Under the pieces are notes generated by a model. The model made no database searches and had not been told where the DNA came from. It saw nothing but the letters and a program-made list of their open reading frames with translations. The position numbers and the translations under genes are program-made. A stretch of 64,000 nucleotides of DNA from Zygaena filipendulae (lineage: Eukaryota; Arthropoda; Insecta; Lepidoptera; Zygaenidae), in assembly GCA_907165275.2 (NCBI GenBank), contig OU015662.1:5897501-5961500 (forward strand), written 5' to 3'. Of this stretch, positions 46,076 through 59,170 are shown piece by piece. Every line of letters begins with the position of its first letter. Within the stretch, counting starts at the first letter, position 1.

Positions 46076-47700
46076 CCTACTAGTGTTTAAATAAATATCA
46101 GTCAAAGGAACTAAATTAATTATTATAATTTGGGTATATTATAGGTATCATATTTAATATAAGTATTGATAACCATTTGTAAAAATATAATTAAACCATC
46201 GATCATAAATTTGCTGACAAAAATTTTGAATAAATAAGTAACATTGTGCTTCAAAAGAATAAATCGCCGAATGCATCGGAACAAAAACTATCCCGTCAAA
46301 CTACCGTAACGTGTGTTGATCGTCAAACAAATTCCATTCCTGAGGACGCAAGACCTTTCCCATATCCCGAGTTTGTTTTGACCGCGTTAATTGATTCGTA
46401 ATCTGTGATCGTGTGACTGGCGGCTCTATGACAAGTCTTTTTTTTTCCTATGTTTATCTATAGGTTGTAGCATCACCGATAATGGTTGTTTTGTTAGGCA
46501 GCCAGTGTGCATTTTGTTTGTTATCATTTGGCACATTCAAATATCGGTGGTCCAATTTGTGAGAACTGGTAAAAAAAAAACAGCGATATAACTAATAATA
46601 TTCAACATAATATCAGAGAATATTAAGAATGGAAATCACGTTATAACTTCCAAAGAAGTTTTTTTTTTTTTTTTTTTAAGAAAATCTGAGGTTTATAAAC
46701 AAGATTTTTTTTTATATTTTGCTCATCCTATAGTTTATTTAGACGATAGAATTAGTCATAAACCCATAAAATCGCAGGTGAATAAGGCCGGAAGGTAACA
46801 TGATACTACAGTTATAGTACAATGACTGTAAGGGCAAATACACACAGACAATTTAATGATCTATCATTAAGGTAAACTATCGTATTGCGCGGGATCTACC
46901 TATAGCGGCGAGCTTTTGAGGGTGTAATGTGGCGAATATAATTCACTCGAGAAGCTTTTGATATTTTTTTATCAAGTTTTAAAAAGTTACTCGCAACCAC
47001 AGATAAATGACCATGTATAAAATTCGATCCACTCATGTGCTTTTAATTATTGGATTCTGTTTTTTTTTCTTCCATCAAATGGCTATGGTTTATTATATTA
47101 TAGTTATCATAAATCATTTGACAAAGTTCGACTACAATGGATGAAATACTTTTATTATAAAAGAGTCCAACGAGCGGCAAAACAGAAAATGTTGGTAGGA
47201 ATGTCGTATACCCCGTGTAGGTCAAATAAAAGAATTCGGTCCTTTAACAATAACGCGATCGAATGCGCCGGCGCCGCTTGGGCGACTGCTCGCCACCATA
47301 CCACGTAAAATATAAACGATACATCTAAACGTATTATTAAGTGAAATGATGAACGTGTGAAAATTTAATGGTTCACGGTTAACGAAGTGATAAATATAGG
47401 AGAGCTCTGCTTCATTGGATAACTGTAACAACAATTTGAATTCTCATCACTGAATAGCACATACAACCCCTTTTTAATATTTTTTCTTTATTAATAATTA
47501 TTCAATGTTAAAAAAAAATTATATCTAATAACTCACTGATCTACTTGATGCTTGTGATGTGTAATTTTTGGAAAACAAGTAAACAATTTTAAAATACCAT
47601 ATTTTTATCCATAATTTAATCAAAATTTATTTTCTAATGGTCTAGAGGCCAATTCTGATAAAAACGCAAACTGTAGGTACCTATAGACAGATTAAAAAAA
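46076..47700. other. Intergenic, no gene seen
   Basis: Two long T runs at about 46661-46678 and 46707. A small GC-rich patch (47256-47295, gcgatcgaatgcgccggcgc) lies within a minus-strand frame without support. Confidence 0.4.
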
Positions 47701-47790
47701 AAACATATCCGCCGGGAATCGAACCCTGGACACTTTGATTCTCGGTGGGACAAATTGACTACTTGTATCAAATTCCAGGTAATCGATCAT
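47700..47790 (-). repeat. tRNA-derived SINE head (minus)
   Basis: On the minus strand it has the B box GGGTTCGATTCCCGGCGG. The A-box region is poor. It is followed by no intact tRNA fold. Confidence 0.4.
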
Positions 47791-48435
47791 CATGAGCGTG
47801 TTTTAAATGAGAAACTTTGATTGAGATTCCAACAAAATAAGGTCCACCGTGTTGCAAATGGCAAAACAACTCATCGACATCGATAGCTCGTAACTAAATT
47901 AATTGGACATAATTAATAAAGCGTTTCAAAAGGACTTCTTCTTGCTCCCAACCAATTTCTTATATTGTTATTTTATTTGTTATACAACCAAAGAAAAAAA
48001 GAAACAGTTTCTTTTTCGTTATACCAACATCAACCATATCGCATTTGGGAAAGAGTATAAAATCAATTAACAGCAAGGTTTGGAAATAGTGAAGTAAGGT
48101 ATCTAATGCCTTTTTTGTTACAACATTCCGTACAAAACGCGCGTTGTAAAGAGGCTCCGACGGTACCACCCATTCATGAGGGCGCTGGTGACCCGTTGAG
48201 ATTTAATATCGTTATAATAACGTGGATAAGACCTACTTATTACTTTCTTAAATCTATTTTTTTGTTATTTCTGCTTAATTTTTCAGAGATCCTGAACCTA
48301 CAGGGTTTATGGTTGGGATTTTATAATTTCTATGGCATATGATTATAATTACTACGAGAAAATTATTAAATATGTACTTACAATTGATAAACACTTTTAA
48401 TAACATAAGATTGCGATTTAAGTAAAATTTATATG
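47791..48435. other. Intergenic, no gene seen
   Basis: AT-rich, except for 'gaggctccgacggtaccacc' and nearby at 48150-48195. Nothing was recognised. Confidence 0.4.
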
Positions 48436-48439
48436 ATTG

Positions 48440-48645
48440 CTAGCTGTTCCCCGCGGTTTCACCTGCGATAATTTCAGAGTTCCCGCGAGAATTTTGGGAT
48501 ACAAATTACCCTTTGTTCTTCTCTGTACCCCTAGCAACGTGTAGTATGCAAAATTGCACGGTGTTCGGTTGAGCCGTTAAGGCGTGAAAGCATAACAAAC
48601 AAACAAATAAACAAAAAAAATCATTATCGGATTTATAATAGTAAA
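48440..48645 (+). repeat. Dispersed CCGCGG-core repeat
   Basis: 'gctgttccccgcggtttcac' to 'atcggatttataatagtaaa', with both ends of the unit present. Confidence 0.8.
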
Positions 48646-51240
48646 GATGATTTCATTTGGCACTAAATGATCCATATATAACTGGTAAACCCTTTAATTT
48701 ACTAATCGATTGATTCGCGAGGACTGTGTCTATCACAGAAGGGACCGTGTTACGGTGTTAGACAGGAATAAACACACAACACATAATCAGCACGAGTTTA
48801 TGTTTTGGCGTGGTGCGTAAGTGTCAATTAAGTAGTTAATCAAAGAATAAAAATTTAGTCACTCATACACTAGCGATCAACAAAAAATAATTAGTAAAAA
48901 TAAAATAAAAATAAAGTGTCATATCTAGATATTTCCAATGCTCCAACAAGCCCACACGCGCGTCCCGTGCAGCCTCTTGTAAAATCGACTTTGGGTCTCA
49001 ACGACACTGGTCCTTTTGTTGTAATGCCCTTGAAGAGCCAAATTTACGATCACACCTAGCGCACATAATGATCGTCAGCGCTACAATTAACACTTTAACA
49101 CCAATCCTCAAAGACGATAAGAAATAGTGATAGCGAAATTTTTTTGTGTAGTCCATTGTGTAAAGAACAAGATAACATACACGCCAAAGATTATAAACGT
49201 TACAAATCGTTTTTGCTCATATTGGAATACATAACAAATATAATATAATACAATAGAATATATCTATTTCCAAATATCTATTCCAAAATTCGCTTGCACA
49301 CTACCTACTTATTTCTTGTAGTAAATATCTGAAATTAACAAAAAGAGCATAAAACCAAAGTATCAATGGATGATAAACATAGCATTGTTATACGAAATTT
49401 ATAATTAGCAAATAGGCCGCTTGGTCACAAACACAACGTGAACTCACACCTATCTTGTCACACATTCAATAAATTCACCGTCCAACAAAAGCCGTATATG
49501 ATTTTTAAAAGATTTTCTAACATTCAACCAGCAGAAAAAAAATCAACAATTTATGAGCACTTCACCCCCGCCGATGCCATTCAAAGCCCAATAATTGTAT
49601 ATTCTTTTACGGTAGTGTGCCGTTTATGTTGAACGGCCGATGAAGGCAACACCGAGAGAAAAAAAGGCATTCAACCAAAATCAGGCGCCTTTAATCAGAG
49701 CTATTGAGATCTAACCCGGGATCAAAGTGGGCGCGGCGCCATGACGAACTAGCCTCTCAAAATATTGACATAAGGTCCAGTTTGGGTGCGCGATTGGTCA
49801 CGCATGCTCACCTTTTTGTGGCCGAGCGGATGCTCGTGTCAAACGCTTTAGTATTTCGAGTTTGTTTTGAAAATTCTTTTATCTGATATATTATTTGCTG
49901 TTCCTTTTGTTATCGATTTGCAGGGTTGTTCATCTGCCCATGGCAGGGGGCGATTTGTTGGTGCGGAGGGGGCGGATTGCTTACTGAAACTGCCTTCTGC
50001 TCGCATAATTTAGACGTCAAATGTATGTTTTTTTATGTGAGCGCGCAGTTGACGTGACAATCATTTCAGGGTTATTTATGACTTTGCCAGCGTATTGTGT
50101 GAAAGAATTTGCGGCGACTTTGACGACTACGCTCAGCGGAGGCTCGTTGGTGGCATTTCCGTTACTGTGGAAATACAAAGATATTTTTTGTGGATTCGAG
50201 TCGCGAAGTTATAAGAGCGTATATTCTGAAGGGACTAATTAAAGGAAACTACGTTATGTCTATTATAAAAAAGAAGCCTAACTGACTCAAGTGACTGATT
50301 AAATCTGGCATGTTATATTCGTTTTATGCACAAGAGCAGTCCACTTACAGTCAGCATAAATAATGACATTATCAGCACTTGAATAGAAAACTATATTTCA
50401 CAATTGAAATAATGATATTATGAAAGAGTAACTACATATTTTATAGTGAAAAAAACATACATACAGCCAAATGCAGAACCTCCTCCTTTTTGAAAGTCAG
50501 TTGAAAATTAAAATTCCACGCCGATTAAACGAACGCTTTGACACCTAACTGTATGCAACTAGGTGTCAACAAAAGAGTTCAACGAGCACCGCGTAGCGTT
50601 TTGTAGAGGCCAACTTAATTTTATTACGAGCAACTATTACAAATGACCGCATACCAAACAATAAAAAAAATAATCATGTTAATACTTGTTTTAATTTATT
50701 TATTAGTTTTTCAAAATATTAATCAGAAAAAGTAAATTTTAATTCAACTTTTTTTTAAGAAACCAGGCAACTGATCCTGCTACATTAAATGAATAAAAGA
50801 AATGGTATGAGCAATCAAACGTAAGCCCTTTTAATCTTATCAAAATTTAAATCAAAACACGTCATTTGTGTGTCGTAAACGATCACGCGCATTTTGAATG
50901 TACAAAAGATGAGCATCTGTTGTGCGCATGCGCTAGACAGGTGGTTACAGACATGCAACACGCGGTTAGGGTGGTAGTAGTACTTATAGGTAGTTTAGGG
51001 GTCAAACCGACCGATTGGTAAACGATACGATGCTTAAGACAAAATAGATTTTCGGATATTTTGCAATTAAAATTTTCTCACACTACCACTGCCTTTTTGT
51101 AGCTAGAAGGTATAATTCTGATTAATTTGAAGTTTCATAATAGGACAAAATAACACTATTATGGTAGTTGGTATATGCATAAAAAGCCAATAGTGTTGGA
51201 AAATATATTTTAGTGTCGAAACTAAATTATGAAAGTTAGG
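48646..51240. other. No supported gene; GC-richer block at 49.55-50.2 kb
   Basis: The block at about 49550-50220 is less AT-rich and not repeat-like. Inside it TTTGCAG|GGT at 49923 is followed by a frame open for 29 codons to a TAG at 50011 (GCSSAHGRGRFVGAEGADCL...), a weak terminal-exon candidate. A minus-oriented CGACTTCC-type scrap lies at 50475-50515. Confidence 0.35.
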
Positions 51241-51244
51241 AAAA

Positions 51245-51440
51245 CTAGCAGTTCCCCGCGGTTTCACCCGTGTTAATTTCTAAGTTACCGCGGAAATTTC
51301 GGATTACAATATAGCCTGTCACTTAAGGATAATGTAGCTTTCTAATGGCGAAAGAGTTTTTGCAATCGGTCCAGTAATTTTTGAGTTAAATCCTAATAAA
51401 TAAACAAACAAAAAATCAAATCTTTCCTCTTTATAAGTTA
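51245..51440 (+). repeat. Dispersed CCGCGG-core repeat
   Basis: 'actagcagttccccgcggtt' to 'aaatctttcctctttataag'. Confidence 0.75.
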
Positions 51441-53740
51441 TTTAAAAAATGGTTAAGACATATAATTAGCTATTAGTCTCCGAGTGAGTAGGTATATGTA
51501 TTTATACTTCACCTATTTTCTTCATTTATTTATTATTATCATATTAAAATACCACCAATTAATTACCATAAAATACCAGTCAAATAAATAAATAGTTTGT
51601 CATCGTCGGCGATCAAACTCTTAACATTACTTACTATAAAAAAGTTTTTAGCAATCTTTTCACATAATCGAATAATCATAAAAATCCATAACAAAGCGCA
51701 TCCGATGAAAATATCATGTTACTAACCAATAAAAGTGCTGTCCAAATATTTGGTATCATAAAACTGATTAAAACATAATATATAGCACAATCTGCAAGCC
51801 ACATTTGTATTCATTCAGAATAAAAGTTATAAAAATATTATGTTCATCATTTTTAACTTTTTTGTTAAAGTTTTTAAAGGCGAGCGGTCGCTTAGAGCTC
51901 ATGTCACGTATGAACACGTTATAAACACTGCCTTCAATAAATTATCAGTATAATGCTTGTGTAAGATACGTTAATTTTTTCGTCGTGTCAATGACATTTA
52001 AAATCGCGGTAATTGAAAAAAACTAATAGTTTTGTTATCTGTATAATGCTACCTATCTCAAAATTAAACATTAATCACAGTTTTATGGGACAACGAAGTA
52101 AATTGTGGATAAGTACGTACTATATGTACACACTACACATCTTAAAATAGAAACATCTAAAAGGTCACTTGATAAACTCAATCAAATATATAATCGAATA
52201 GATTAGCATATGAAAACGTATTGGCAATAAAAATCATAAATCGATTACTGTTCACCATAAAAATTGTCATGAAAATCAATTTACGATCCAACACGAAATA
52301 ACTTAGAGCGGCCGCAACAGAGATGAGGTATTTGAGAGAAATGCATCATAATCCCAAACGCCACTTGTCAAACCGGAGGCTTTATAATATTATGACAATA
52401 AAAAGTATTCATTGAGACAATAGTGAAGTTAGGGCACACAATAAATTTTGACACAGTCCATTTATCACGTGAGATAATCATCGGTGGGAGGACGCGCGCG
52501 CACTCGGCTCTTGAATATTACGTTAAAGCTTTAAATTCACTCGATTTTATCTCATTTATACGTTACTTAATAAACTTTGATATAATTAGATTTTGTTGAG
52601 TCCCATACTAATACTGCATGTGTACCTAAATCATATTAGATACTGCCTGGCCACCCGCGTGACACCCTTCACCATTTAGGTTGAAATACAACAAACCCTA
52701 AAAGACGTGTACCTATATAGGTATTTGAAATTATGAACTTGAAGTTAGAGTCATGAAATATTTTCATTATTTATCGGTTTTTTTTTCAGCACGTTTCGAG
52801 TTGAATACCTACCTATTTAATTTTTTCGTAGATTATTATTTAAGTACCTTAATGTATTCACATACCTAATATATTGCTAAAACATTGTTGAAGCAAAATA
52901 ACCCGAGTCGCCAACAAAGGGGTAACAAATCAAACACAACGTGCATGGACCCCCTCCACCAATCGCGACTGTGCATATTCGGCACCTCAAACACAGCACC
53001 GCATTAACATTTTACGCCCAATTATATTCGATCTATTATCCTCATATAAACATGCTTATTTATGATACGTATGTGTTCACCGCGGCCGGATTTTATTGGC
53101 ACTAAAATATGAAATTGCGCATTAGTAAACCTTTCACATCCGAGGTTTCATATCAGTCCGGCCACATAACTGGAAGATTAAGTTTTAGCGGGTGGTTTGT
53201 GTTCCATCGAGATGTTGGGATGTGATATACGTATTTTTATGGAAACCCATTGTATAGTATTGTATGGCTAACGTTTTAGTTTTATTAACTTTTCAATACC
53301 TAATGTCTCAAAAATATTATCATCAAACTTAAGCTAATTATATTTTTATAACTTTAAATTTTATATACATATGTTTTTGGAAGGAATCCTGATTTTTACG
53401 CACGTAAACTGTAAGCAACAGGTAGTCAAATAAAAAATATTTTAAATTTTTATGGTATAAACATAAACGTAAATATCATAAGGTGATTAAAATTAGTCCA
53501 AATCATTTCTAATTAGACAATGTCATGGCGGCAAGAACAGAAACATAACATTGTCTCAAATTTAATTTATTCTATTCGTAAGTATTTGTAACTATATTAA
53601 AAAATGTAAACTTATTATGTTTGCAAACTTAAATTGTCTAGCCGTGACGCACAAAGCTTATACCGCGTTAATTTTGCTAAAATGCCTAACAGACACCGCT
53701 AATAATGTCTCAATTTCGAGAACGGACCTACCTATGTGTT
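51441..53740. other. Intergenic, possible conserved non-coding blocks
   Basis: No gene. 52300-52510 is non-repetitive with homeodomain- and bHLH-like words (ATCACGTGAGATAATC, GGCCGCAACAG). Whether it is conserved cannot be judged here. Confidence 0.35.
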
Positions 53741-53751
53741 ATGGCAAACAC

Positions 53752-53768
53752 ACCGCCCTCTGGTGGCA
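53752..53768 (-). promoter_or_regulatory. CTCF-type motif
   Basis: The plus strand reads CCGCCCTCTGGTGGCA. The minus strand TGCCACCAGAGGGCGG matches the published core CCASYAGRKGGCRS at every position. Insect CTCF shares this core in Drosophila. Binding is not shown. Confidence 0.55.
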
Positions 53769-55205
53769 TCCCACTGTGTGATCCCAGGTGCTTCGCGACT
53801 CGTCACTTAATTGCAGTTGCTTGGGTGCAATAAATTAATTGCGTGACAACAAAACTGTGAGAAGTAGAGGCTTGTTCGCGCGGTGGGCGAGACAGTCTCG
53901 GGGCCCGAGAGCCCCCGCTGGGAAAGACCTCACCGAGCGGCGGATGCGTTGTACACACTGCATTGTCACATCACGCCGGCTTTGTTCACCTAAATTTGCC
54001 TTCCCTTTTCGCCTCCCAAATTACAATAACAAATAAAAGAGACAAGCGATCGGCGGCGAAGCCTTTGCGTCGCTCTCATCATTTTTCACGTCTTATTTAA
54101 TAACTCGCATGCGTAGTCGTCGAGATAGTGATCGAGTTTGGAAATATTTCGATGGGAGAGCGTATAAGTCCCTTAGGTATACAAATATAATGTTACTTTG
54201 CGCACTCAACGACGGTTTTTAATTCAGCAAAATTATAACCACAGTTACTGTAATCATGCTAACAAATGCATACCTACAGCACCGCAAGCGTTAATATTAA
54301 CTGTAAAACTTGAGATAAACAAAACCACAAATCAAATTCATTTCACTCTCAATCGGGATACCTATATTCTAATCGATTTAAGATAAAAGAAGATTTTAGA
54401 TACGTATAATATTATGTGTGAATAGTAAACTAATTTGATTGCATTTGCACCATTGCACACGTTTTATGAGCAATGCAAGAGTGTTAAAGCGTTGCAAGTC
54501 TGTGTAATGTTATTTACTTATATTCAACAATGCATCGGCCATTTTACTTAAAACCCCTTTGTGCTGAACAGATGAAGCAAGACCCAGGGGCATTTTGTTT
54601 GCATTTACATTTGAAAAAAAATGATTATTCGCTGCTGTCGGCTACTTTAACGGATTAACGCTTTTGTCACAACTTTGGCATGCACCGAACTGAAGGTGTT
54701 CACAACATGTAAGTATTGTGTTCAATGGTTTTCCTCGCTCGGTACAGTTACATCCATTGAGTATTTCAAAACAGATGTTTATCAATAAAACAATGCAGCT
54801 TGGCCAAAACCGCTGGTTTTGTCGTTTACGATCGTGCTCATTGATATTATATTACTGCGGTGTGTTTGCGGCTTTATGAGTAGCTGCACTCGGCCGCCGT
54901 ATTGTTAGTGAGAGTTCTGTTATCTTGATCTTACACTTTCGGCGACATCCCCGTTCTGGGACACTGTGACCAACGTGTCACGTCTTCTAAGGGGACAATT
55001 ACTAAATTTTTGTTACTAACGAATGTCAAATCAGTTCCAAATAGTGATAGTAATACTAAGACAAGGTTATAAAGTAAGTAGATATACTGTGGTTAGAATG
55101 TACGATTGGTCTTAAGGTATTTTTGTAACAATTTACATATTATTCCAAACCTGTTTTTTTCAGAAGTTTTGGAAACATAGGTACGTACGTTAGAACGTAT
55201 TTAAA
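53769..55205. other. Intergenic, GC-rich at 53.87-54.13 kb
   Basis: A CpG-rich stretch (gggcccgagagcccccgctg) just downstream of the CTCF-type motif has open frames in more than one frame and no splice sites. Octamer-like ATTTGCA words lie near 54440. Confidence 0.35.
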
Positions 55206-55227
55206 GTTCTGGAAACGTTTCCAGAAC
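55206..55227. promoter_or_regulatory. Perfect 22-bp palindrome resembling a heat-shock element
   Basis: Each half reads GTTCTGGAAAC, and the two halves are exact complements. It contains TTCtgGAA and TTCcaGAA, separated by 4 bp (acgt), close to the alternating TTC/GAA units bound by HSF, but the middle gap is 4 and not 2. Confidence 0.5.
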
Positions 55228-56494
55228 GCAAAATATCTATGAAAATAATCCAATACAAACAAAATTTTACAATAAGTAGATATCACTATAATATCTAAGT
55301 ATACGTAGGTATGCAACTAAAAAATATCGAGGATAAAAATATCTTTTTACTTAATAACCTATAATAATAAGCACCTAATAACTAACTTATTAACGATTAT
55401 TGACTGAAATTTTGCATTTTAGCGCATATACCCTAGTATCATTAATCTGAAAGAAATTATCTAGAAATATCATGACTCACCAGAACCTGTATTTTTACCT
55501 GTTGCTAATTGCTGTAAGATGTAGAAAACCACAAGTATTTAAATCATTCATTTGCTAATAAGATAATATTGACAACTCTAGCACTAAAACACGACGACGT
55601 GCGTGCAATCGTTTTTAGTTATAGCCCTCAAGCAAAATCCGAAATCGAAACCTAAGTAAACTAACGTAGATTCAAAATTATACCCTGTCATACTTTGTTT
55701 ATACTCAGGAAATGATTGAAAATGCCGTGTTTTTAAAGTACTCAGTGTTTTTAAAGTGGGCGTGGTGCTTTCATTAAAAACAATTTAGGTATGAACTGCA
55801 AAAATGATAATATATTTTTTGTAAATAATAAAACTACTTAGCTGACCCAAAGAGCTAATCCATTCGAAATAAAAAAAAAATAAGGACTTTCAGTTTTTCC
55901 CGAACTACCAATTTTCCGATCAACTCTTCCAACTTTGCTTGTAATGTTATTTAGACTATAAAGAAACATAAAAAATGCCAAATCCGTCTAATCGCTTAAT
56001 TGGTATTTATATAAATAGATAATTAACGTTCCCATAACTTTATAAAAGTATGTTTGTTATTCACGTGGAAAACAAAATAAAATATTTTCGCGATAGGATA
56101 TACCAAATCAGCGTTGTGGACCCAATCGTCTTTCGTAGCATAAATTTGAATTGAGTCACAATCACCGCTCAATATTTTAAACACCCCGTTCTCGAAATAT
56201 ACTGTTGCTGAAAGGGAAAACTTTTTTAGAGAGGCGGCATCAAAACAATATTCGTTTTTGTAAACGCCCACATCCGGTGGCGCTTAGAGTTTATTTTTAT
56301 TTAGTAATAACGACGCTGATGAATGGTTTATAATCCGTTGCTTAAATCTTTAAAGATGCCGACAGTTATTAGCGGCATCGTCACATTTTAGTTCAAAACC
56401 TACCGATATTATAAATGTTAAAGTACCTACCTATATCTACTATGTTTGTTTTTTCTCATATTCGAAACTCCATGATTTGGTTTCTGTCCATTAC
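55228..56494. other. Intergenic, no gene seen
   Basis: AT-rich. The minus-strand frame 56023-56271 (82 codons) has an ATG but no recognisable domain or splice context. Confidence 0.4.
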
Positions 56495-56497
56495 TTA

Positions 56498-56735
56498 TCC
56501 TGCTAATATTATAAACGCGAAAGTTTGCAAGTATGTATGTATGTATGGATGGATGGATGGATGGATGGATGGATGTTTGTTACTCTTTCACGCAAAAACT
56601 ACTGGATGGATTTAAATGAAACTTTACAATAATATAGCTTATACATCAGATTAACACATAGGGTACTTTTTATCCCGAAATTCCCGCGGGAACTCTGAAA
56701 TTAATGCGGGTGAAACCGCGGGGCACAACTAATTT
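56498..56735 (-). repeat. Dispersed CCGCGG-core repeat, complete minus copy with GGAT array
   Basis: It mirrors the copy at 8530: 'tgctaatattataaacgcga', then TGTA and (GGAT)n at about 56526-56574, then 'ttcacgcaaaaactactgga', then 'gcgggtgaaaccgcggggca'. Confidence 0.85.
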
Positions 56736-57855
56736 AAGATAAATTCATTAGACATTTATGTTCATTATATATATTAATGTTTTTTATTATTATTCATAAG
56801 TGTAATTTTAAGATCTTTACATTACCTACGTATCGTTAGTTCACACCGCAAGAATTAGTTGAATTAGTTGCATTATGACGAAGACGAGTGCGCCTTAGGA
56901 CGAATATGTTATACCTAAAAGATAGTGCAAAAAGTTTAAAAAATAATCTGACCTAACTACGATAGACCGATAGGTAGGTACATGAGTCCATCCGACTGCG
57001 TTTGAGTTGAGCTTTAGTTTTAAAACGTCGTTATGCATGAACCCTAACACGCCATCTTGCGCCGAGTAGCAATACTTTTACAGCTAAAATCAATACAATG
57101 ATTTTTATATTTTTTACTATGGTACGTCATTATTAGATTATGTGATATTGATATCAAAATGATAATAAAGTACAAGTTCCATAATTATGAAAATTCAATT
57201 TTAAATAAATTAATCAATTGAGGTTTAAGATCGCAAATAACAGATGGCGTTACAGTTTTTAAAACTATAGTGCGCTATCCCGGAATAATTAATTAATTAG
57301 CTCTTCCATATCTTAGCTGTGATTGAGATTTTTCCTACATTAATTTACAAAGTCTTCTTGTTATGGCAAAATAACTTTAAGTAATCATTTTTTCTTGCTT
57401 CGGCGTCTCGGCACTGGTTGCTTCTGATTGATAGAAATAGCGATTATGCCTAGAATGTAAAATATAAATATTAAATGATCGAAAAACTTACACTAATTAC
57501 ATGGAAGACGGTTATCTTAGCAGAGTCAGAGCAGTAGAGTGTGTTTGTACATCCTGTCAATTTTACCTCCAAAAAACTAAAAAACAAAATGAGGCAAGAG
57601 TTTATCTTCAATCGGCACCCTGTTACCATGTGAAGGTTAACACCGATTCATTAAAAAACGAACGCCCGGTAGACCCCCAAAAGACTGAAAAACAAAAGAA
57701 AGAACTTACAAAAAGGCTACATTTGGTAACCATGCATGCGGCGCCTATCGGGTGCCGAGGCGGTGTCTGTGAATTTTTGCTACTTTTTATAAGATTCGAT
57801 TCGAGTTTATTGTAGGTACGTATACGATTTTGGAACAGAAATTAAAAAATCAAAT
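56736..57855. other. Intergenic; one weak ORF
   Basis: The ATG frame 57501-57815 (104 codons, MEDGYLSRVRAVECVCTSCQ...) has Lys-rich low-information stretches and no domain. I do not call it a gene. Confidence 0.35.
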
Positions 57856-57857
57856 TA

Positions 57858-58777
57858 CACACATCAAAAGTGTCTAGGGATCAACATATATTTTTGCAAT
57901 AACTTTTCTCCTGATTGATATTAATTAAAACTTTCTTTAAGGATTCATCAAATAAAGTGTTTTCGTTTGTCACAGTAACGATAAACCAAGTCACCTTTGC
58001 ATTAATAAAGAAATTTGCCATTTTCCTAATAAAGGGATTTTTGACATTTGAACCACTAACATTAAAGTTCGAAAAAAAGACTGAAATAACAGTTTTCTTT
58101 AAAATTTTATTGGGTAACTTAAACAATTAATAATCCGTGTTTCTACCGCGAACACTAACAACCCAAGAACATCGGTTTGGCATACTCAAAATGAGTTCAT
58201 CCAAATCACGCTGTGGAATGGCCGCCCATGTTCGTTGCAACAACAAAAAAAGGTCTTCTTGCGACTGGATACCCTCCATATTCGGCAGAGCTCTTCTCTG
58301 TAGCATATCCCATGCATGCTCAATTGGGTTCAAGTCTGGCGACTGAGCAGGCCAGGGCAGGACATTGATGTTAGCTGCGGCGAGAGTCTGTCTTACAACT
58401 CTTGCGGTGTGCGGTCGTGCATTATCATGCATTAACTGAAATAAGGGACCGATTTGCACTTGTAGAGGAACGATGACGTCTGATACAATCGTCTCAGCAT
58501 AAATTTGAGCGTTGAGGTTGCCTCTGATCCAAATCAACTCAGTTCTTCCGCCGATCCAAATACCCGCCCATACCATGATGGTTCCACCACTATAAGGATG
58601 GACTTCCTGGCAGGATTTTAATCGCTGTTGGCGTCCAGGGGTTCTCCAGTGTCGTATACGTCTTGTATCCGGTCTCATACCAAAACGAGACTCATCAGAA
58701 AAGCACACGAAACGCCACATCTCAATCTCAAGAAATCCGCATAAAAATGCTTGATCCCTAGACACTTTTGATGTGTG
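57858..58777 (-). mobile_element. Internally deleted Tc1-type element with intact ends
   Basis: The ends 57856-57884 and 58751-58779 are exact inverse complements over 29 bp (including TA on each side; inner part CACACATCAAAAGTGTCTAG). The unit is only about 920 bp against the usual 1.6 kb or so. The transposase N-terminal half is gone, and its remaining frame starts within a few bases of the right end. It could still be moved by a related transposase acting in trans. Confidence 0.9.
58127..58777 (-). pseudogene. Tc1-type transposase, N-terminus deleted
   Basis: The C-terminal catalytic part of a Tc1-like transposase is readable without a stop for about 210 codons. It shows FSDESRF (first Asp), the TIMVWAGI strand, LMHDNARPHTARVV (second Asp), and WPAQSPDLNPIEHAWD, with Glu exactly 34 residues after the second Asp (D,D34E). 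The N-terminal paired HTH/DNA-binding region is missing: the frame runs straight into the terminal inverted repeat at 58751. The nominal Met upstream at 58813 lies outside the element and is not meaningful. It is not expected to be a working transposase, since end recognition is lost. Confidence 0.92.
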
Positions 58778-58779
58778 TA

Positions 58780-59100
58780 TTATTGTGGTTAAAACTAGTG
58801 ATGTCATATACATATAATCCTCTGTAAAGAAAGAGCAAGATTTATGTTGACTTTTTAAATTGTTTTACTTTATGAATATGGGTAAGTATATTCAAAAAAT
58901 GTAAATAGATTGTAAATTAAAATAGCAGTGGAAGAATTATGTTTACAATTAAAATAATCTAATAATCGTTATTAATTCGGTAAGGCTTTTTAATTGGGTC
59001 GGATTAATAAACTAACAAAAGGTTTGGACTGTGGTATTCGCCGTTTAGATTGGGTTGATATTCGCCGGCGCAGGCGCGTACATAGTTTTGTTGAAGCTTT
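58780..59100. other. Intergenic spacer
   Basis: AT-rich, nothing recognised. Confidence 0.4.
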
Positions 59101-59165
59101 GTTGCTTGGCGCTCCTTTAATTTATAAGCGTTGTCTCCAACACGACGCGCTATTGCGTTTGCGCA
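59041..59165 (+). promoter_or_regulatory. Possible core promoter
   Basis: A GC-richer leader (gccggcgcaggcgcgtac), a TATA-like TTTATAAGC at about 59119-59128, and roughly 45 bp to an ATG at 59171. This is suggestive only. Confidence 0.3.
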
Positions 59166-59170
59166 TCTAA

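Noticed and set aside
57501..57815. 104-codon ATG ORF (MEDGYLSRVRAVECVCTSCQ...)
   Set aside because: Lys-rich, low-information sequence, no domain, no splice context or promoter; chance ORF more likely.
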